From contig NC_052131.2 in assembly GCF_016086655.4 (NCBI RefSeq), positions 5,935,940-5,999,939 of the forward strand: 64,000 nt of DNA. The letters run 5' to 3'. Shown piece by piece: positions 43,860 through 55,905 of this stretch (its first letter is position 1; the number at the start of each line of letters is the position of its first letter). Made by a program: the position numbers and the translations under genes. The notes under the pieces were generated by a model that saw only the letters and a program-made list of their open reading frames with translations, had not been told where the DNA came from and ran no database searches. The DNA is from Lepeophtheirus salmonis. Its lineage: Eukaryota; Arthropoda; Copepoda; Siphonostomatoida; Caligidae.

Positions 43860-44979
43860 AATTCATTTTAATGCAAGGATTTATATTTACAAGAAGTAAC
43901 TCTTGAGATATCTGAGGCTGTGGTAGTTACATGCTTCATAATAGGGGTCCCAATCACCGGCTCATGAATAACGTTTTATATTTATTGTTATCTGTATGGA
44001 GTTTTTAAAGTCACTTTTCTGCAGAATAACTAGTAAATCTATTAAAGGATACTTACATTTCAGTTCCCTTGAGACAGTGTTTGATTTGAAGTTTTTAACT
44101 TTTCTAGTAATTTCATATAATGTAAAATTCAAAAAATATCTTATCTAGAAAACACTTGTTATCAAACCCCGGCTGTTGTCAACGCCCTACAATAAAAAGG
44201 ATGGCCATTTTGACATACACGATTAAGACTGATAAAATAGATGCCGGGTCGTAATTTTGTTTGATGAAACCGATCCGTGTTACAAAAAGGTTGTGACCCG
44301 TTTTTATAACACTGAACCCCCTCTTTTACAGTCGGAATCCCAAGATGATAATACAGGATTTAATTTTAAAGCCCATTATTCTAAGAACATTATAATAATC
44401 AATGAAAAAATGCACTAATTATTCTTCTGATATTTGCCTGCCGAGATTTCTAAACTTCTGTATTTCATGTTTGAACATCCCGTATACCTTACATAAGTTG
44501 ACATTTTTGATCTAAAACCAATGCAAATAATAAGATTAAGACAAAAAAAAGCTGGGCCAATGGCCCACTCTTGAAAAAAAGAGATGTTTATTACTAAAAA
44601 AATAGGCTTTGAGTTATGTCTGAATTAAGAGAGACACTTTTGTAGTCGGGATGTTGCTCGTAATATAAGAGTTTACTGTATTTGAAAACTCAAAATTATA
44701 CTATTAAGAATACAAAAACATACCCATAAATAATAATCGCTCATTTGTTATTTTGAATAATAGTTTAAAGATAAATTATATTTTGAAACATCTTGTCTCA
44801 TAATCATATGCTATAATAATTATAGTTTAAATCCATCAAAGCCACGGTTATTGTTTTTTTGTTTTTATAGAGAATAAGTTGCCAAAAACCGTGACTAGAC
44901 ATTGAACGGGCCATTATGTAGTAAATGGTTATATCCTATCGGTAGAGTCTGGAAAGGGAGTCCAAAGATTATATATCTT
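43860..44979. other. Stretch with no recognised gene
   Basis: No coding motif or repeat partner was found. A pair of related segments (about 44245-44260 and 44295-44310, both around GGGTCGTAA/TGTGACCCG) forms a short inverted repeat. Confidence 0.35.
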
Positions 44980-45580
44980 TTTTTTTGTGGTGGTGGTTGG
45001 GGTGCTTGGTTCTTCGATTTTTTGAAAAAAATTTCAATAATTTAATTTCAAGAATAAATTTTTTTATTTAAAAAAAAAATATATAATCTAGCGCTCTACA
45101 AAAAAATTAAACTTTTTAACTTAAAAATATACAAAAATCCATAACTATTCAGAAAATATTAAATTTGTGGGAAAAAAAATTCAAAAATTATATTTTATGT
45201 AGAAAAATTTCAAAAATCATTGCAATACATAGAAAATGTATTTTTTTTGGAAAAAAAAATTCAACATGAAATTTCAAAAATATATATATTTTTTCCCAGA
45301 AAATTAAAAATTTTGAAAAAATTTCAAACATGAAATTTTAAACATAAAGTTTAAAAAAAAAAAAAATCAAATATTAAATTTTTTCCAAAAATAATTTAAA
45401 AATCTATAGCTATTTACAGAAAATTGAATTTGAGGGAAAAAATTAGAAAAATTGTATTAAATTTTTTGAAAAAAGAAAAATTCAAAAATTAATTTTGTAG
45501 TTAAAACAAGAATTCTTTAATTTAATTTGGGGAAGGGGCTCCGACCCACCCCCTGCTGACGCCCCAGACATTCTTTTAAA
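44980..45580. mobile_element. hAT-like MITE with periodic AT-rich interior, copy A
   Basis: The right end reads inverted CTGGGGCGTCAGCAGGGGGT; the left end is a G-rich GTGGTTGGGGTGCTTGG block without the outer CAGGGG. Between them are units of the kind AAATTTTTTGGAAAAAAATT alternating with TCAAAAATCCATAGCTATTCA, repeated about every 60 bases with drift. No coding frame. Confidence 0.6.
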
Positions 45581-46099
45581 TAAATAACATAAGAATGTCC
45601 TAATAGAATATTCCTTTAGTTCTTGACTCTTATTCTCTCTGCCATTTTAAAGTTATGTATATATAAAAAATGTGTTAGTCCTATTAGGATCCAAAGAGCC
45701 TACAAAAAGTTAAAAATAATTATGACACATATGAGTTAATATAAACAAAAATCTTGAACAAAAATCAAGATAAGGAATAAATATGTCCAATTTAATATTT
45801 TACATTTTAATGATACAACCCAACAATTATAGACTGTATTGTCACATTTCTTAGATGAGTCAAAATACTTAAGAATGTGTAATATAGTTGAAAGCCTTCA
45901 TTTGATTCTATGTGACATTTCTTGAGCCGGATGTGGGCATTGAATATATGTAAAATCTATACATTTTGTTATTGTGAAAATGCATTTTTGATACTTAATG
46001 TGCAACTCGCAATACCTCCAAAAAATGAATTGAAATAATTTTCCAGGGCGACAGCAGTTACATATTTTTTTTTTTCTTGAGAGAGGGAAAGCCATAGCC

Positions 46100-46225
46100 T
46101 ATAATATTAAATTTTTTTGACAAAAAATTCAAAAATCCAGAGTTGTTTACAACAAATAAAATTTTTTGGGAAAAAAATTTATACCCCCAATTTTCGTCTA
46201 TTATTTTTATTCGTTCTGAGGAAAA
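46100..46225. repeat. Fragment of the periodic AT-rich interior, copy B
   Basis: Two units of the AATTTTTTGG / TCAAAAATCCAGAGTTGTT type without G-rich ends. Confidence 0.5.
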
Positions 46226-46750
46226 AAATTATAGTAAAAAGGAAAGAATTCCTTGGTTGTGTGAAATCGCAAATTTTCTATACATAAAAGGGTTAACTTG
46301 TTACGGTAATTTATATAAAACACTCATTGCTGGAGGGAGAAATGCATTTGCAAATTGTTCGCAGTTAAAGTTTAAAGATGCTTCTATTCCAGTACTAGAA
46401 GGGTTTATTTTATTCCAGGACATTATTATAGTCTGTAATGGATTCATTTGAGTATTTGTCGAAGGTATGTTAAGCGCTGTTTTCATTAAAGGTCCTTATG
46501 TTAGAGGATTAATTGATGGAGAGTGAACATATGCCTAAATAGACACAAAAATATTTGATATCGTTGAAATTCAATCTTAGGGTGATTATGAGGGATATTT
46601 TGGTCATGATTGAGATCTCAGACAGTGGGTGAGATTTAATCTTTTTCAAATCGTGAATCCTTTTTTTTTTTTTTTTTTTTGATTTCACTCAATGTTCCTC
46701 TATGGATTGATTCTTTTTTTATTTAACTTTCCTTTAATGATAATTAAATA
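46226..46750. other. Unassigned stretch with overlapping open frames
   Basis: Open frames on both strands (46143-46451 plus; 46301-46486 minus) have ordinary composition but no recognised family or clear splice context. A poly(T) of about 20 bases is at 46661-46680. Confidence 0.35.
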
Positions 46751-47518
46751 TGTATGTCCAAAAATTGATGGTGGTTTAAAAAAAAATCATGAAATTATCG
46801 AAATAAGTGACTTTTTTTTGGTGAAAAACTATATTTACTTCCCAATGTGACGACCTTTAAGCTCAATTCATTTTCTTATGCGTTTTGGCATCCCTTCATA
46901 CAGATTATTCAAAGTATTTGGATACATTTTTTCCCAAGCTTTTATCAGTTTTTTTATGAATTATTATTTTTTTAATTCATCCTCTGAAATTGCTGGTCCA
47001 CTTTCATTCAATTCCCTCTGGACCGAGGCTCTCAAATTTTCAATAGGGGACAAATCAGGACTATTGGCAGGAATCCAAGTTGTCTGAACCCCACTTCTGT
47101 TCCTTTTTGGAGTGATGAGCAGGGGCAACATCCTGCTGGAAAATGACTCTTGAGGTGTCAGACAACAATCCTTTTATTACACCAATTCTCAATGGTCCTG
47201 AGAGGAATCAGTAACCTTTGAGCAGCGTCTCTCTGACTTGATCCACCCTCTATCATGCCAACAGCCTTGGTTTGGTCTCCAAAGAGTGCTTTCTCACCAT
47301 TTTGTATATTGAATTTCAACTTAACATCCTGTGGTGCTTTCTGAGCACTTTTATACTGATGTATAATGCAATCATCAAGAATTATTGGATCAGAAAAATT
47401 AAATATTTCCTAATGATTGTATCAGCCAAATTTCATTTTATTCCGACTACAAATATGTATTTTTTTAAGCCATAAAACAGATATTTTTAATACCACCATC
47501 AATTTTTGGGCATACTCA
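46751..47518 (-). mobile_element. Internally deleted Tc1-like element with TIRs and TA target sites
   Basis: The left end TGTATGTCCAAAAATTGATG and the right end, inverted TGAGTATGCCCAAAAATTGA, form TIRs of about 27 bp. Both are flanked by TA (46749-46750 and 47519-47520), the Tc1/mariner target duplication. The element is about 768 bp. The interior transposase lies on the minus strand with its start at 47300. Confidence 0.8.
46850..47300 (-). pseudogene. Tc1-like transposase joining HTH to the catalytic end
   Basis: From the ATG at 47300 the frames read KALFGDQTKAVGMIEGGSSQ, then RDAAQRLLIPLRTIENW, a helix-turn-helix. A few codons later comes FQQDVAPAHHSK, the second catalytic Asp block (normally QQDNAPVHT). 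A shift then gives TTWIPANSPDLSPIENLRAS, whose Glu in IENL is the third catalytic residue, followed by the C-terminal helix up to ELKGRHIG. The segment with the first catalytic Asp and the second DNA-binding part is deleted. Stops and at least two shifts remain. The family is Tc1 with a DD34E-type end; a protein of this length could not transpose. Confidence 0.75.
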
Positions 47519-47520
47519 TA

Positions 47521-48879
47521 GTATGATAATGACTCCAACTAACCTAGGAATTGTACACATATGAACACGTTAAAGGTGATTGTATCGATTTTGATAATGT
47601 TGAAATACACATGACGTCATGAATAAATAATCTATAAAATCTGTAGAGACATATTTTTTTTTTATGTAACTTATCCATCTGAACCAAAATAGTATGTTCT
47701 AACAAAAATTATAACTGTTTTTGACCGATAGTGAATTTGCAGACGAACCACGACATTAGTACCACATCATGTAGGACAAAAGAAGCGGGGTTTGAACCAC
47801 ACAGCTATATATATAAAATCTATATGTGGCGTGTCATCATGAACACAATCTTCAATTAAAAATAAGGAAATTGAGAAAATCCGAAATTATTGCTTTACTT
47901 AATATATATTATTTACATATAGGCCATTAATACGTTTGAGTCAATTTGAAATATCTAAGAATTTTAGCTATATTTTAGAAGGTTAATTTGATTTAGAATA
48001 TTTATAATAACTCTACTTGAGCCTTTAAAACAGTCTATCAATTATTATATAAAGTTACTTTAAGTGCAATTTGCAAATCAGACAAAGGCTTAATAATGTG
48101 TCGATATGAATTGGCTATAATTTGCCAAACAATACAAATATAATTCAACCTCAATTTTGGAAAAAAATCAATCTAGCTTGCTTTGTAATGACAACATATG
48201 TGACCCACATGTGAGAGTCAGAAGTCAGTTCCAATAGTATCTTCCACCTATATATATATATATATAAAATAGACAAGCCATTCTGATATTTAATTTGATT
48301 TCTGATCCACCAACATTTCATACCATAAATGTGCTCCATTACTTGCTGCATTGCAACAGCTCCTTTCCGCCTTACATGACGATGAATATGATTATAATTT
48401 ACATCGCCTTCTTCAAGGTACATAATAATTATGACTCTAATTATGGGTTTTATGGAGAGGTAGATAAGACAGCGCCTACACAAGGAAAATGTAAGAGTCA
48501 GGAACCATTTTCATGACTCTCTTCCACCCTCATCCCTTGTGTGCATACAAAGGTACGTCTGTATACCTATTTATCTCATGAATGAGACAACATCCATCAC
48601 TAATTAATAATTACAATTTATCCACACTTAATCTTATATAGCAAGAACCTATTACAAAGTTTTGCTGGTTATTTTATTTTTTTAAATATTCGTCAATCAT
48701 TTGACAAAAACATTTATTAATTAATTATTATATACACTTAGCATCAGTTATATGTATACAAGTTGGGATGATTTATAACTATTGTATACCAGATGCAAAC
48801 CAAAAAATGGGATGGAAAATACTGAATAAATAATTTAAAGTAAGGCCCATTATTACGATGTACCTATAAGGGATTACTT
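47521..48879. other. Stretch with no recognised gene
   Basis: A (TA)n run lies at 48249-48266. Frames at 48151-48516 on both strands have no family resemblance. Confidence 0.35.
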
Positions 48880-49140
48880 TTTGAGAAAACTTTGATGGAC
48901 ACTCGGTAGAGCGCAAAACCTCCCACTAAATTAAAATTGAGTAATGCATTTTAATTTTTTGCAAAGTTATGGTCAATTTTGCATTTTTACGTATTGTGGT
49001 ATGTTGACCTTTGATTTTGACCTCTCAAAATCTAATGGCCTCTATCTGTGACCATAATTAATTTTTGTAGGAAGTTTGATGAAAATACTATTGCCATAAT
49101 CCAGGTGACTAATAAAAAAACAGAAAATGAAATGAGTAGG
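48880..49140. repeat. Candidate interspersed repeat
   Basis: The section GGTAGAGCGCAAAACCTCCC followed by TGTTGACCTTTGATTTTGACC and TAATGGCCTCTATCTGTGACC looks like an invertebrate repeat I have seen in other genomes, but no second copy exists in this window. Unverified. Confidence 0.3.
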
Positions 49141-52100
49141 GGGAAAAATTAACACTTAATTATTTATTTAAAATTGTGAAAAAAATATTAAAATTTGAAC
49201 GTTATACATTCATTTTTTTAACAAATTAAACAAAAACAAATTAGGTTTCAGAGGAACAAGTCTCACTCAATATACTTTCCAATATCCAGTCTTGTGGTGC
49301 AAATTGAACATATATTAGTTCCGTCACCAGGCCTATATCGAAGGAAGGGAACTCCAAATTCCTGTAGGAGGGGCCCAGAAAATCATAAAAGTATAGATAC
49401 ATATTTTTTGTATTCAATAGCTTAAGATATTTTTTATCTTTTTTGATAATTTTTAAAGACCTATAACAGGGGTTTCTGGAAGATTATATATATATATATA
49501 TATTTTCCCAAGAAAGAAAGAACATTAAGTAGTGAAGGGAATGATATGACAACTAATTTAAAGCACGACGCATGAGAATATTTTTAATGTTCCTATCCTT
49601 CGTTTATGTAATCCAATGTCAATATCTTATCAACTGTAAAATTAGCTGATTGGAAGAATTCACAAATAATAATACGTCTACATCGATTGTAAAAAGAAAG
49701 AAAGATAAATTGACAGATGGGCTAAAAGACACCTGCCCTTCACTTCTTGGTATTATTATTGATTGAAATATATAAATATATTATCCATTAATTTATTTGT
49801 ATTTTTAGTATAAAAAATATCCCCTAATTTTAATTAAAATTTGTTAAAAAATATTTTTTTCTAAAACATTCTCGATTGTTATAATATTTATAGTTTATCT
49901 TTTACTTAGTTATATGAAGAAAAACCAAGTCAGGTTTCAAAATGTTAATGTGTAGTACATAAAATATTTGTTTCTGCATGTTACAATCTAATTATTGGGA
50001 AGTTTGTGCAAAACTACATAGAATATAGGTAGGCAAGTAATTTTGAAATCTCTGCCTAAGTATTTTTTTTTTGCCCAAAAACTATGTTGTTTTGTATTCT
50101 TATTAAAGTACATACCTATATAACAGCAGATGGTAAATGACTATTGACTTACCTATTCACAAAAATATCTACCTTTATTTATAAATAATATATTAGGTAC
50201 TTCAAAAAATATTTCCTTATTTTAAATTATTATAATTATACGTTATCATCATTATAATTTATATAAATTAAGTATCTAACAACAAAGGAAAAAACGGAGT
50301 ATCTTTTTGTTTCGGTTACGTGGTTAAAATAGTAGATAATCCCGGTTTCCAAATTGAAAAATACTTTGAAAACTATAAAAATTAGAATGCTCATAATTTT
50401 ATCCCTTCCAAAATCAAAATTTACACTCAAAATTTTATAAAACAGTTTTGTGTCTCGTGTAAACACATAGTTTTTAAGCATTCTGTCAAAATTTAAAAAA
50501 AAAAAAAAAAAAGCCCTACGCCAATGGCCTTTCAAAAACAGACTTGCAGGTGCCACTGACGATGTTACAATGATATGATTTGTCCCCGCCTTCTTGCAAA
50601 TATATTCTGCTGGTAGTAGGGGCCACATAATAGGGGTGGAGGAACTCACTTTTGTAAATTTCCACTTCTTATATATCTAAGGTATCCATAATCCATTTCC
50701 AGAAAACGAATTTCTGGGCCAAAAAGCACTATAGTTATCATATTGATCTCTGTCAGAAAATACGTCGTCATTCAAAGTTGTAATTTTTTTAATCAAAAAT
50801 CCATGGATTTTTTCTAATATTATATAGAATAATATATAAGTGTGAAATATGACCCTCAGATATTGTGTTTAACAATATTAAAATACCAAAATACAAATTT
50901 CAGCAAATTACAAATTTATTCTTAACAATTATTTTTGACAGAAAATAAGTTTTAACTCATAAAATTTTCCACATATAATTCATAACTTACCAAGGATATC
51001 GTTCAATATGTTTATTTCCAAAGAATTACAAATGAAAAATGTCTCTTAAAATAAGTTCAGCAGTAAGAACTATAAGTTTAAAAAGTAGGTGTGTACTAAT
51101 GCGTCGGGATCTCCGAGAATTTCTTTTTTTTTGAAGTATCAAAATCGGTTATCGGAATTGGTTCAATTATGCCGATTTCACTGATACCAATACACAATTA
51201 TTTGAATTGGTAATATGACTTATTTGAGGTCATTGTTGGAGACAAAATTAAGGTTACATATCAATAAAATAGCTAGACTAGACAACGTCGTTGTTCAAAC
51301 AAATACAAAAAAAGAAAAGAAAACACAAATAAAGATTTTATAAATTTGCAGGTTTGTACTTCACAAATTAACTTGGAAAAAATATTTACCACTACTCCAT
51401 ACATTTGAATTGTATCAAGAGTAATTCAAAAAGTATGTAACGGTAAGAGTTGGGTTGAGCGGTTTAGATTGAAACCATTTATTAACTTTTCAACTAAATA
51501 TTTTTTTTTTTTTTGTATGTTTGTAGAATAACATTGCTTATAACAAAACTTATGTTGAGTCCGTATTTTCAGAGTCAAGTTCGAGTCATCAGTATCCGTC
51601 CCGGACCCATTAAAAAAGACAGGAGTCCATAAAGGAGCACTGGTGTATACGTATTTCAAATCCTCGTGCAAGTATATAAAACTCATTTCTGAATTGGAGA
51701 CAGTTTAAGACCTTTTTATATCATGTGGGCCGAAAAAGTAAAATAATAAAAAATAGCCTTTTGTTAGAGTCGACAGCATTTATTTTTTTTTTTTTAGTAA
51801 TGAGGTAGTTTACATTAGATTATTTTAAAATTATAATTTAATAATAACTTATTATGATTGATAAATTTATATATTTTTTTCCTATACTTAATTAATAAAA
51901 AGTTAAACATTAAAAAAAAGTAAAAAGGTATTATTTTTGTATGAAATTCCTTTATGCATAATAAGGAATCGTCCATAAAGATTATATGTAAGAAGAAGGA
52001 TATATGACTCAAGTGGGGAAAAAACAAGGAAACAAAGTGAGGTCGATAGACTTCCAGGTATCTAGAATTCCAAACATAGAAAAAGTCCTCCTCCCCCAAT

Positions 52101-52510
52101 CAAATGACAAATTTTGACGTTATTATTTCTAAAAGTTGGGACTAATTGTAAGCTTCAAAAATATTCAACTTATTTAAGAAAAAATATATATAGATTTTTC
52201 AAAACTTTCCTTATTTTTATGTTTGTTTTCTGTGTGAAGGCTTCTTCGTCTACGGACATTTAGGAGAGTTTTTACATAATTTTTTAATAAAAGTATATAG
52301 AAATTATGTTTCTTTGGCTCGCTCCCTGTTCTTGTTTTGAACTTTAATGATGGATGGAAATTAAATTACACCTATGTAAATATTCATTATCGCATGACTT
52401 TAACGACTAGTTCTTAGTCTCTCTCTCTAAAAAAATAATAATTTGTTGTATATTTCATGTTATGGTTTAATAATATGTTAATGGGATTCCTAAGACTGTT
52501 ATATGGATAC
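49141..52510. other. AT-rich stretch with simple repeats, no gene recognised
   Basis: Includes (TA)n near 49488-49502, poly(A) near 50497-50513 followed by AGCCCTACGCCAATGG, and a CGGTTATCGG/CCGATTTCAC cluster near 51145-51185 that may be an old transposon end. Open frames at 50236-50649, 51426-51686 and 51815-52099 lack family resemblance. Confidence 0.35.
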
Positions 52511-52785
52511 AATTTAGGGACGTCCTCAGGATTATATTGTGGTTGTATGGGGGATGGGGGTGTTATTTTTCGGATGCTTTTTTTTTTTAAGTCAAAAAGT
52601 AAATTTTTTTTGAAAAAAACAAACAAATTTCCTTAGTTATTAACAAAAAGTTATTTTTTTGTGAAAAAATATCGAAGATTAAATATCAAATATTAAATTT
52701 TTTGGAAAAAAATTCAAACATTACATTTACAAAACTTTCAGAGATCCATAGCTATTCATAGACGAATTAAATCTATAACAACTGT
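52511..52785. mobile_element. hAT-like MITE with periodic interior, copy C (partial)
   Basis: The left end GGGACGTCCTCAGGATTATATTG and the G-rich TGGGGGATGGGGGTG block are followed by the AAATTTTTTGGAAAAAAATTC units. The right end is replaced close to the next MITE at 52806. Confidence 0.55.
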
Positions 52786-52805
52786 ATAACTGTATTATAT
52801 GTATG

Positions 52806-53157
52806 TAATCCCAGTCTGTATCTTGCAAAGAGTGAGGCTGGAGTTACACAGATATCAATCCTCAATTCTAATCTTAGTCCATGAAAGACTTATAGGTATA
52901 GCTCCCCAACAAATTATCAGTATTATATATTTCATTCATGAGTGCACACATATATTTACACACGAGTGATTACTTGATCCCTATATGTTCTCTCTGCATT
53001 AATAAAATAATTATGATATTAGTTGAACTCTGAGTAGAACTGAGGGCTCAAATTGGAGTAATTCCTTCATTGCTGTATACGGAGTGGGAGTTTGGTGCAT
53101 TTCCTTTATCTCATAACAACTTGCATCTGATCAAATGAAACGTCATTATGAATACAA
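52806..53157. mobile_element. MITE with CTGTCATGACGTTTCATT-type ends, copy 2 (inverted, truncated)
   Basis: Reverse complement of 41171-41520 with very few differences over about 350 bases. The end at 53140-53157 reads ATGAAACGTCATTATG. The other end stops short of the partner terminus, so one TIR is missing. Confidence 0.8.
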
Positions 53158-53265
53158 AGTATAACAACAGTGCTATACAAAGCTATTCCGAAAATAAAAT
53201 AAAAATTTGAATTTATTTGGGTGAAATCCATATATATAAAGTATATTTCTTTCTCTCGGAATTGC

Positions 53266-53340
53266 CTGGGCGCGAACGCACATTGAATTCAAGAGAATCA
53301 TTTCTCACAGCGCGTTGTCGATGAGCTATGGCTAAATAAA
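53266..53340 (-). ncRNA. tRNA-like segment with A and B boxes (degenerate tRNA or SINE head)
   Basis: On the minus strand TAGCTCATCGACAAC (53327-53313) resembles the A box of RNA polymerase III promoters, and CGTTCGCGCCC (53278-53268) resembles the B box. They lie about 49 bases apart, as in tRNAs. Between them GAGAAATGATTCTC can fold as a small stem. The acceptor stem is not paired and the anticodon loop is not of normal size, so it is not a working tRNA. A tRNA-derived SINE is possible; no tail was identified. Confidence 0.35.
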
Positions 53341-53481
53341 AATTGTACATTTCTGGAAAAAATTGACAAAATTTTAGTCAGAGGCAGGGGGGGGCAGGGT
53401 TATCCCCCTCCCGAAGTAATTAGCCTGCTTGAACAGTCTGTAAAATGTACATACATATAACTACAAGTTTAAGTAATTTTG

Positions 53482-53895
53482 CAGGGGCGTTTGCAAGATT
53501 ATATTTGGTGAGGCAGGAGGGGTTTGGTTTTTGGATTTTTTTTCTAAAAAATTCCATAAATTAGATTTTTTTAAAAATGATTTTCAAAAAATCAAATTTT
53601 TGGAAAAAATTTCAAAAATCCACTGCTGTATACTCAAAATTAAATTTCAAATATTAAATTTTTTAAAAACCTATGGTATTTACAAAAAATTCAATTAAAC
53701 AAAGTTTCAAATTTTTTGAAAAAAATAAAATCAAAAATCCACAGTTGTTCACAAAAAATTAAATTTTTTCGAAATAAAAAAATTTACAGCTGTAAACAGA
53801 AAATTTAAATTTTTGGGAAAAATTTAAATTTTCTAGTAAAAACTTAAAATTCTTTGTTTTAAGTGGGGTGCTACAAACCTGCAGACACCCTCGTT
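53482..53895. mobile_element. hAT-like MITE with periodic interior, copy D (both ends)
   Basis: The left end CAGGGGCGTTTGCAAGATTA and the right end, inverted GAGGGTGTCTGCAGGTTTGTA, are imperfect TIRs. The interior holds four to five AT-rich units (AAATTTTTGGAAAAAATTTC, TCAAAAATCCACTGCTGTAT) roughly 60 bases apart. It is the best-defined copy, about 414 bp. The CAGGGGCG start is typical of many hAT superfamily ends. Confidence 0.7.
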
Positions 53896-54416
53896 TTACA
53901 AATAAAGAATCTACTTGGGCATCAAGACCAATTTTAGATAGTAACACGTTAGTCCGTAATACATATATTATTGTAATAATATTACTATTCTATTAATTAA
54001 TAGTGATAGATAAAGTAATGAAATTACTTTTTAATCTAGTAATATATAATAACTTAAGTTATTATATATATATATATGTCTCTTTTTCAGCAGTTTGAAT
54101 TTCCCTATTTTTAGAATCTCAATTTCGAAACTCTTTCTCTTTTAAAGAACATAATTTTAAATCTTTGATTTCTTTTTTAATAAATAAAAATGTAGAAACC
54201 TTATTTATTGTAGTAAATGGTCACTGATGGGACCAAATGCCTTTTTTTTAAATCAAAATACACTCACCTTAATGTAAACTTCAAGTTAACTGAATTTGTG
54301 CAATGTATAGGGCTGTAAATCCTAAGCATTTTGTTAACTTGCTAATTTGGTTGCTGTTGACAATCAGAAGATTGTATTTGATTCACTTTTGATGGCATCT
54401 TAATTATTTCATTCTT

Positions 54417-54645
54417 GAGGAGAGAACATGCAAGTATAAAGTGTAAACACGAGTGTGTGTGCTCATGAGTGACGAATAGTGACACGAAGGAACTGTAGGA
54501 GAGGTATAAGTGTATGCCCCTTCTGGACTCAGAGTAGAATTGAGGGATTTCCTGTGTATGTCTATACACAGTTAAAGAGTATAGACTTGTGTTTATTTCT
54601 CTCATCTCATAGCTGTTTGGAATTAATTTAATGGTTTGCCATGAC
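54417..54645. mobile_element. Diverged copy of the CTGTCATGACGTTTCATT MITE
   Basis: Shares an ordered series of short matches with 41171-41575 (GAGAGAACAT, ACACGAGTG, GTGTG then CTCATGA, ACTTGTGTTTATTTC, CATAGCT) but is much more diverged. The end ATGGTTTGCCATGAC replaces the canonical terminus. Confidence 0.5.
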
Positions 54646-55320
54646 TAGTTCTTTATCAGTCCTTACCTATTTGGTCCAGTCCAGTCCGGTCCTTCAGTCC
54701 TTTTGGACAGTAACTACTAGAACTGATTAAAAAAGAAGAAATATAGTGACTTCCTCAAGGACCAAACTTTATCAGTTTGAGGAATGATATGCAGGACTTA
54801 ACTGGACATGACTGTAGTCTTTAGTTCTAAACAACCCCTTCCCGCCCAAAAAAGAAAAAAAAAATTATCTTGCGGATGCCCCTGAACCAGAATCCTTTCT
54901 TGAAATACAATTCTATTCCGTTAAATATTGTTAAACAAAGCCATAACTGGTATAGCGTCTACTTTTAAAAGGATTTGCTGTGAACTGTGAATTTACAAAG
55001 TATAATACGTCTTTTCATTCTTATCAAGATTTCAAATATTTTCGCAAAAAAAAATTAATAAATAAAAAAAAGATAACTCCAACCTACACAATAACTCCAC
55101 ATTTGTCGTGATTCTTCTCTTTCTTCGAAGGACACATTCATTCCTTTTTTTCTTAAATCTATATATTACAGGTATCATAGTTATGAAACACAAAAAACCT
55201 TAAGCCACAATCAGGATATGGAGAAACGGACCAATTTTTTTTTTACATCATAATGAATACAGGCTCATATTACGTACACATTTAAGTCAGTTATACCATT
55301 TGTATACAAATTTCTTAGAC
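54646..55320. other. Stretch with GGACC/GGTCC short repeats and a solo MITE end
   Basis: Around 54660-54700 a (GGTCCAGTCC)-like run is followed near 54765 and 54805 by inverted GGACC/GGACA motifs. At about 54870-54885 TTGCGGATGCCCCTG is a solo end of the hAT-like MITE family. No gene recognised. Confidence 0.4.
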
Positions 55321-55327
55321 GAGAAGA

Positions 55328-55905
55328 TGCAGGGGGGCCTTCCATTTCGAAAAAAAAAATAGAAAAATAATTTTTTTTAAACAAAATTTGCAAAAAAATA
55401 ATTTTTTGGGAGAAATTTTTTGCATATTAAATCAATAAAAAAAAACTCAAAAATACACAACTATTCACAAAAAAAGTATATTTAAAAAAAAATTCCAACA
55501 GCCTTAGCTAAACACAAAAATTTATTTTTTTTGTTCACACACAAATTATTATTTTTTTTAAATATTTCAAAATACACAGCTGATGAGCAAAAATTAAATT
55601 TTTTTTTTTTTTTTTTTAAATTAAGTGAAATTTTAAATTATTAAATTTTCTTGAATTTGAATTTTTTTCAGCAAATTCCATTGTCTATAAAAAACAATGG
55701 ATTTTTGAAATAATTTATTATGAATAGATATGGATTTTTGAATTTTCTTTCAAAAAAAATAATTTTTCTGTAAGTAGCTATGTATTTTTGAATTTTTTTG
55801 GAAAAAATTTAATTGTTTGTGAATATATATGGATTTTTGATTTTTTTTTTCTTAAATTTCTTTATTTTTTTAATTCAAAAGCAAAGCCCTCCCCAAAATA
55901 TTATC
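55328..55905. mobile_element. hAT-like MITE with periodic interior, copy E
   Basis: Starts near GATGCAGGGGGGCCTTCC and ends near AAGCCCTCCCCAAAAT. The interior shows the usual AT-rich units, and from about 55690 the units appear on the opposite strand (GGATTTTTGAAAT), so the interior is partly palindromic. Confidence 0.55.

Noticed and set aside
44980..45580. Possible CRISPR-like array because of regularly spaced similar units
   Set aside because: The units drift strongly, spacers are not unique, and the organism is a eukaryote; the array lies inside transposon-like ends.
46143..46486. Overlapping frames on both strands as a host exon
   Set aside because: Ordinary composition but no recognisable family and no convincing acceptor or donor at the edges.
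50236..50649. 137-residue minus-strand frame rich in Phe and Ile
   Set aside because: Low-complexity, crossed by a poly(A/T) run, with no family resemblance or splice context.
53266..53340. Functional tRNA gene
   Set aside because: Acceptor stem and anticodon loop do not fold correctly although A- and B-box-like sequences are present.
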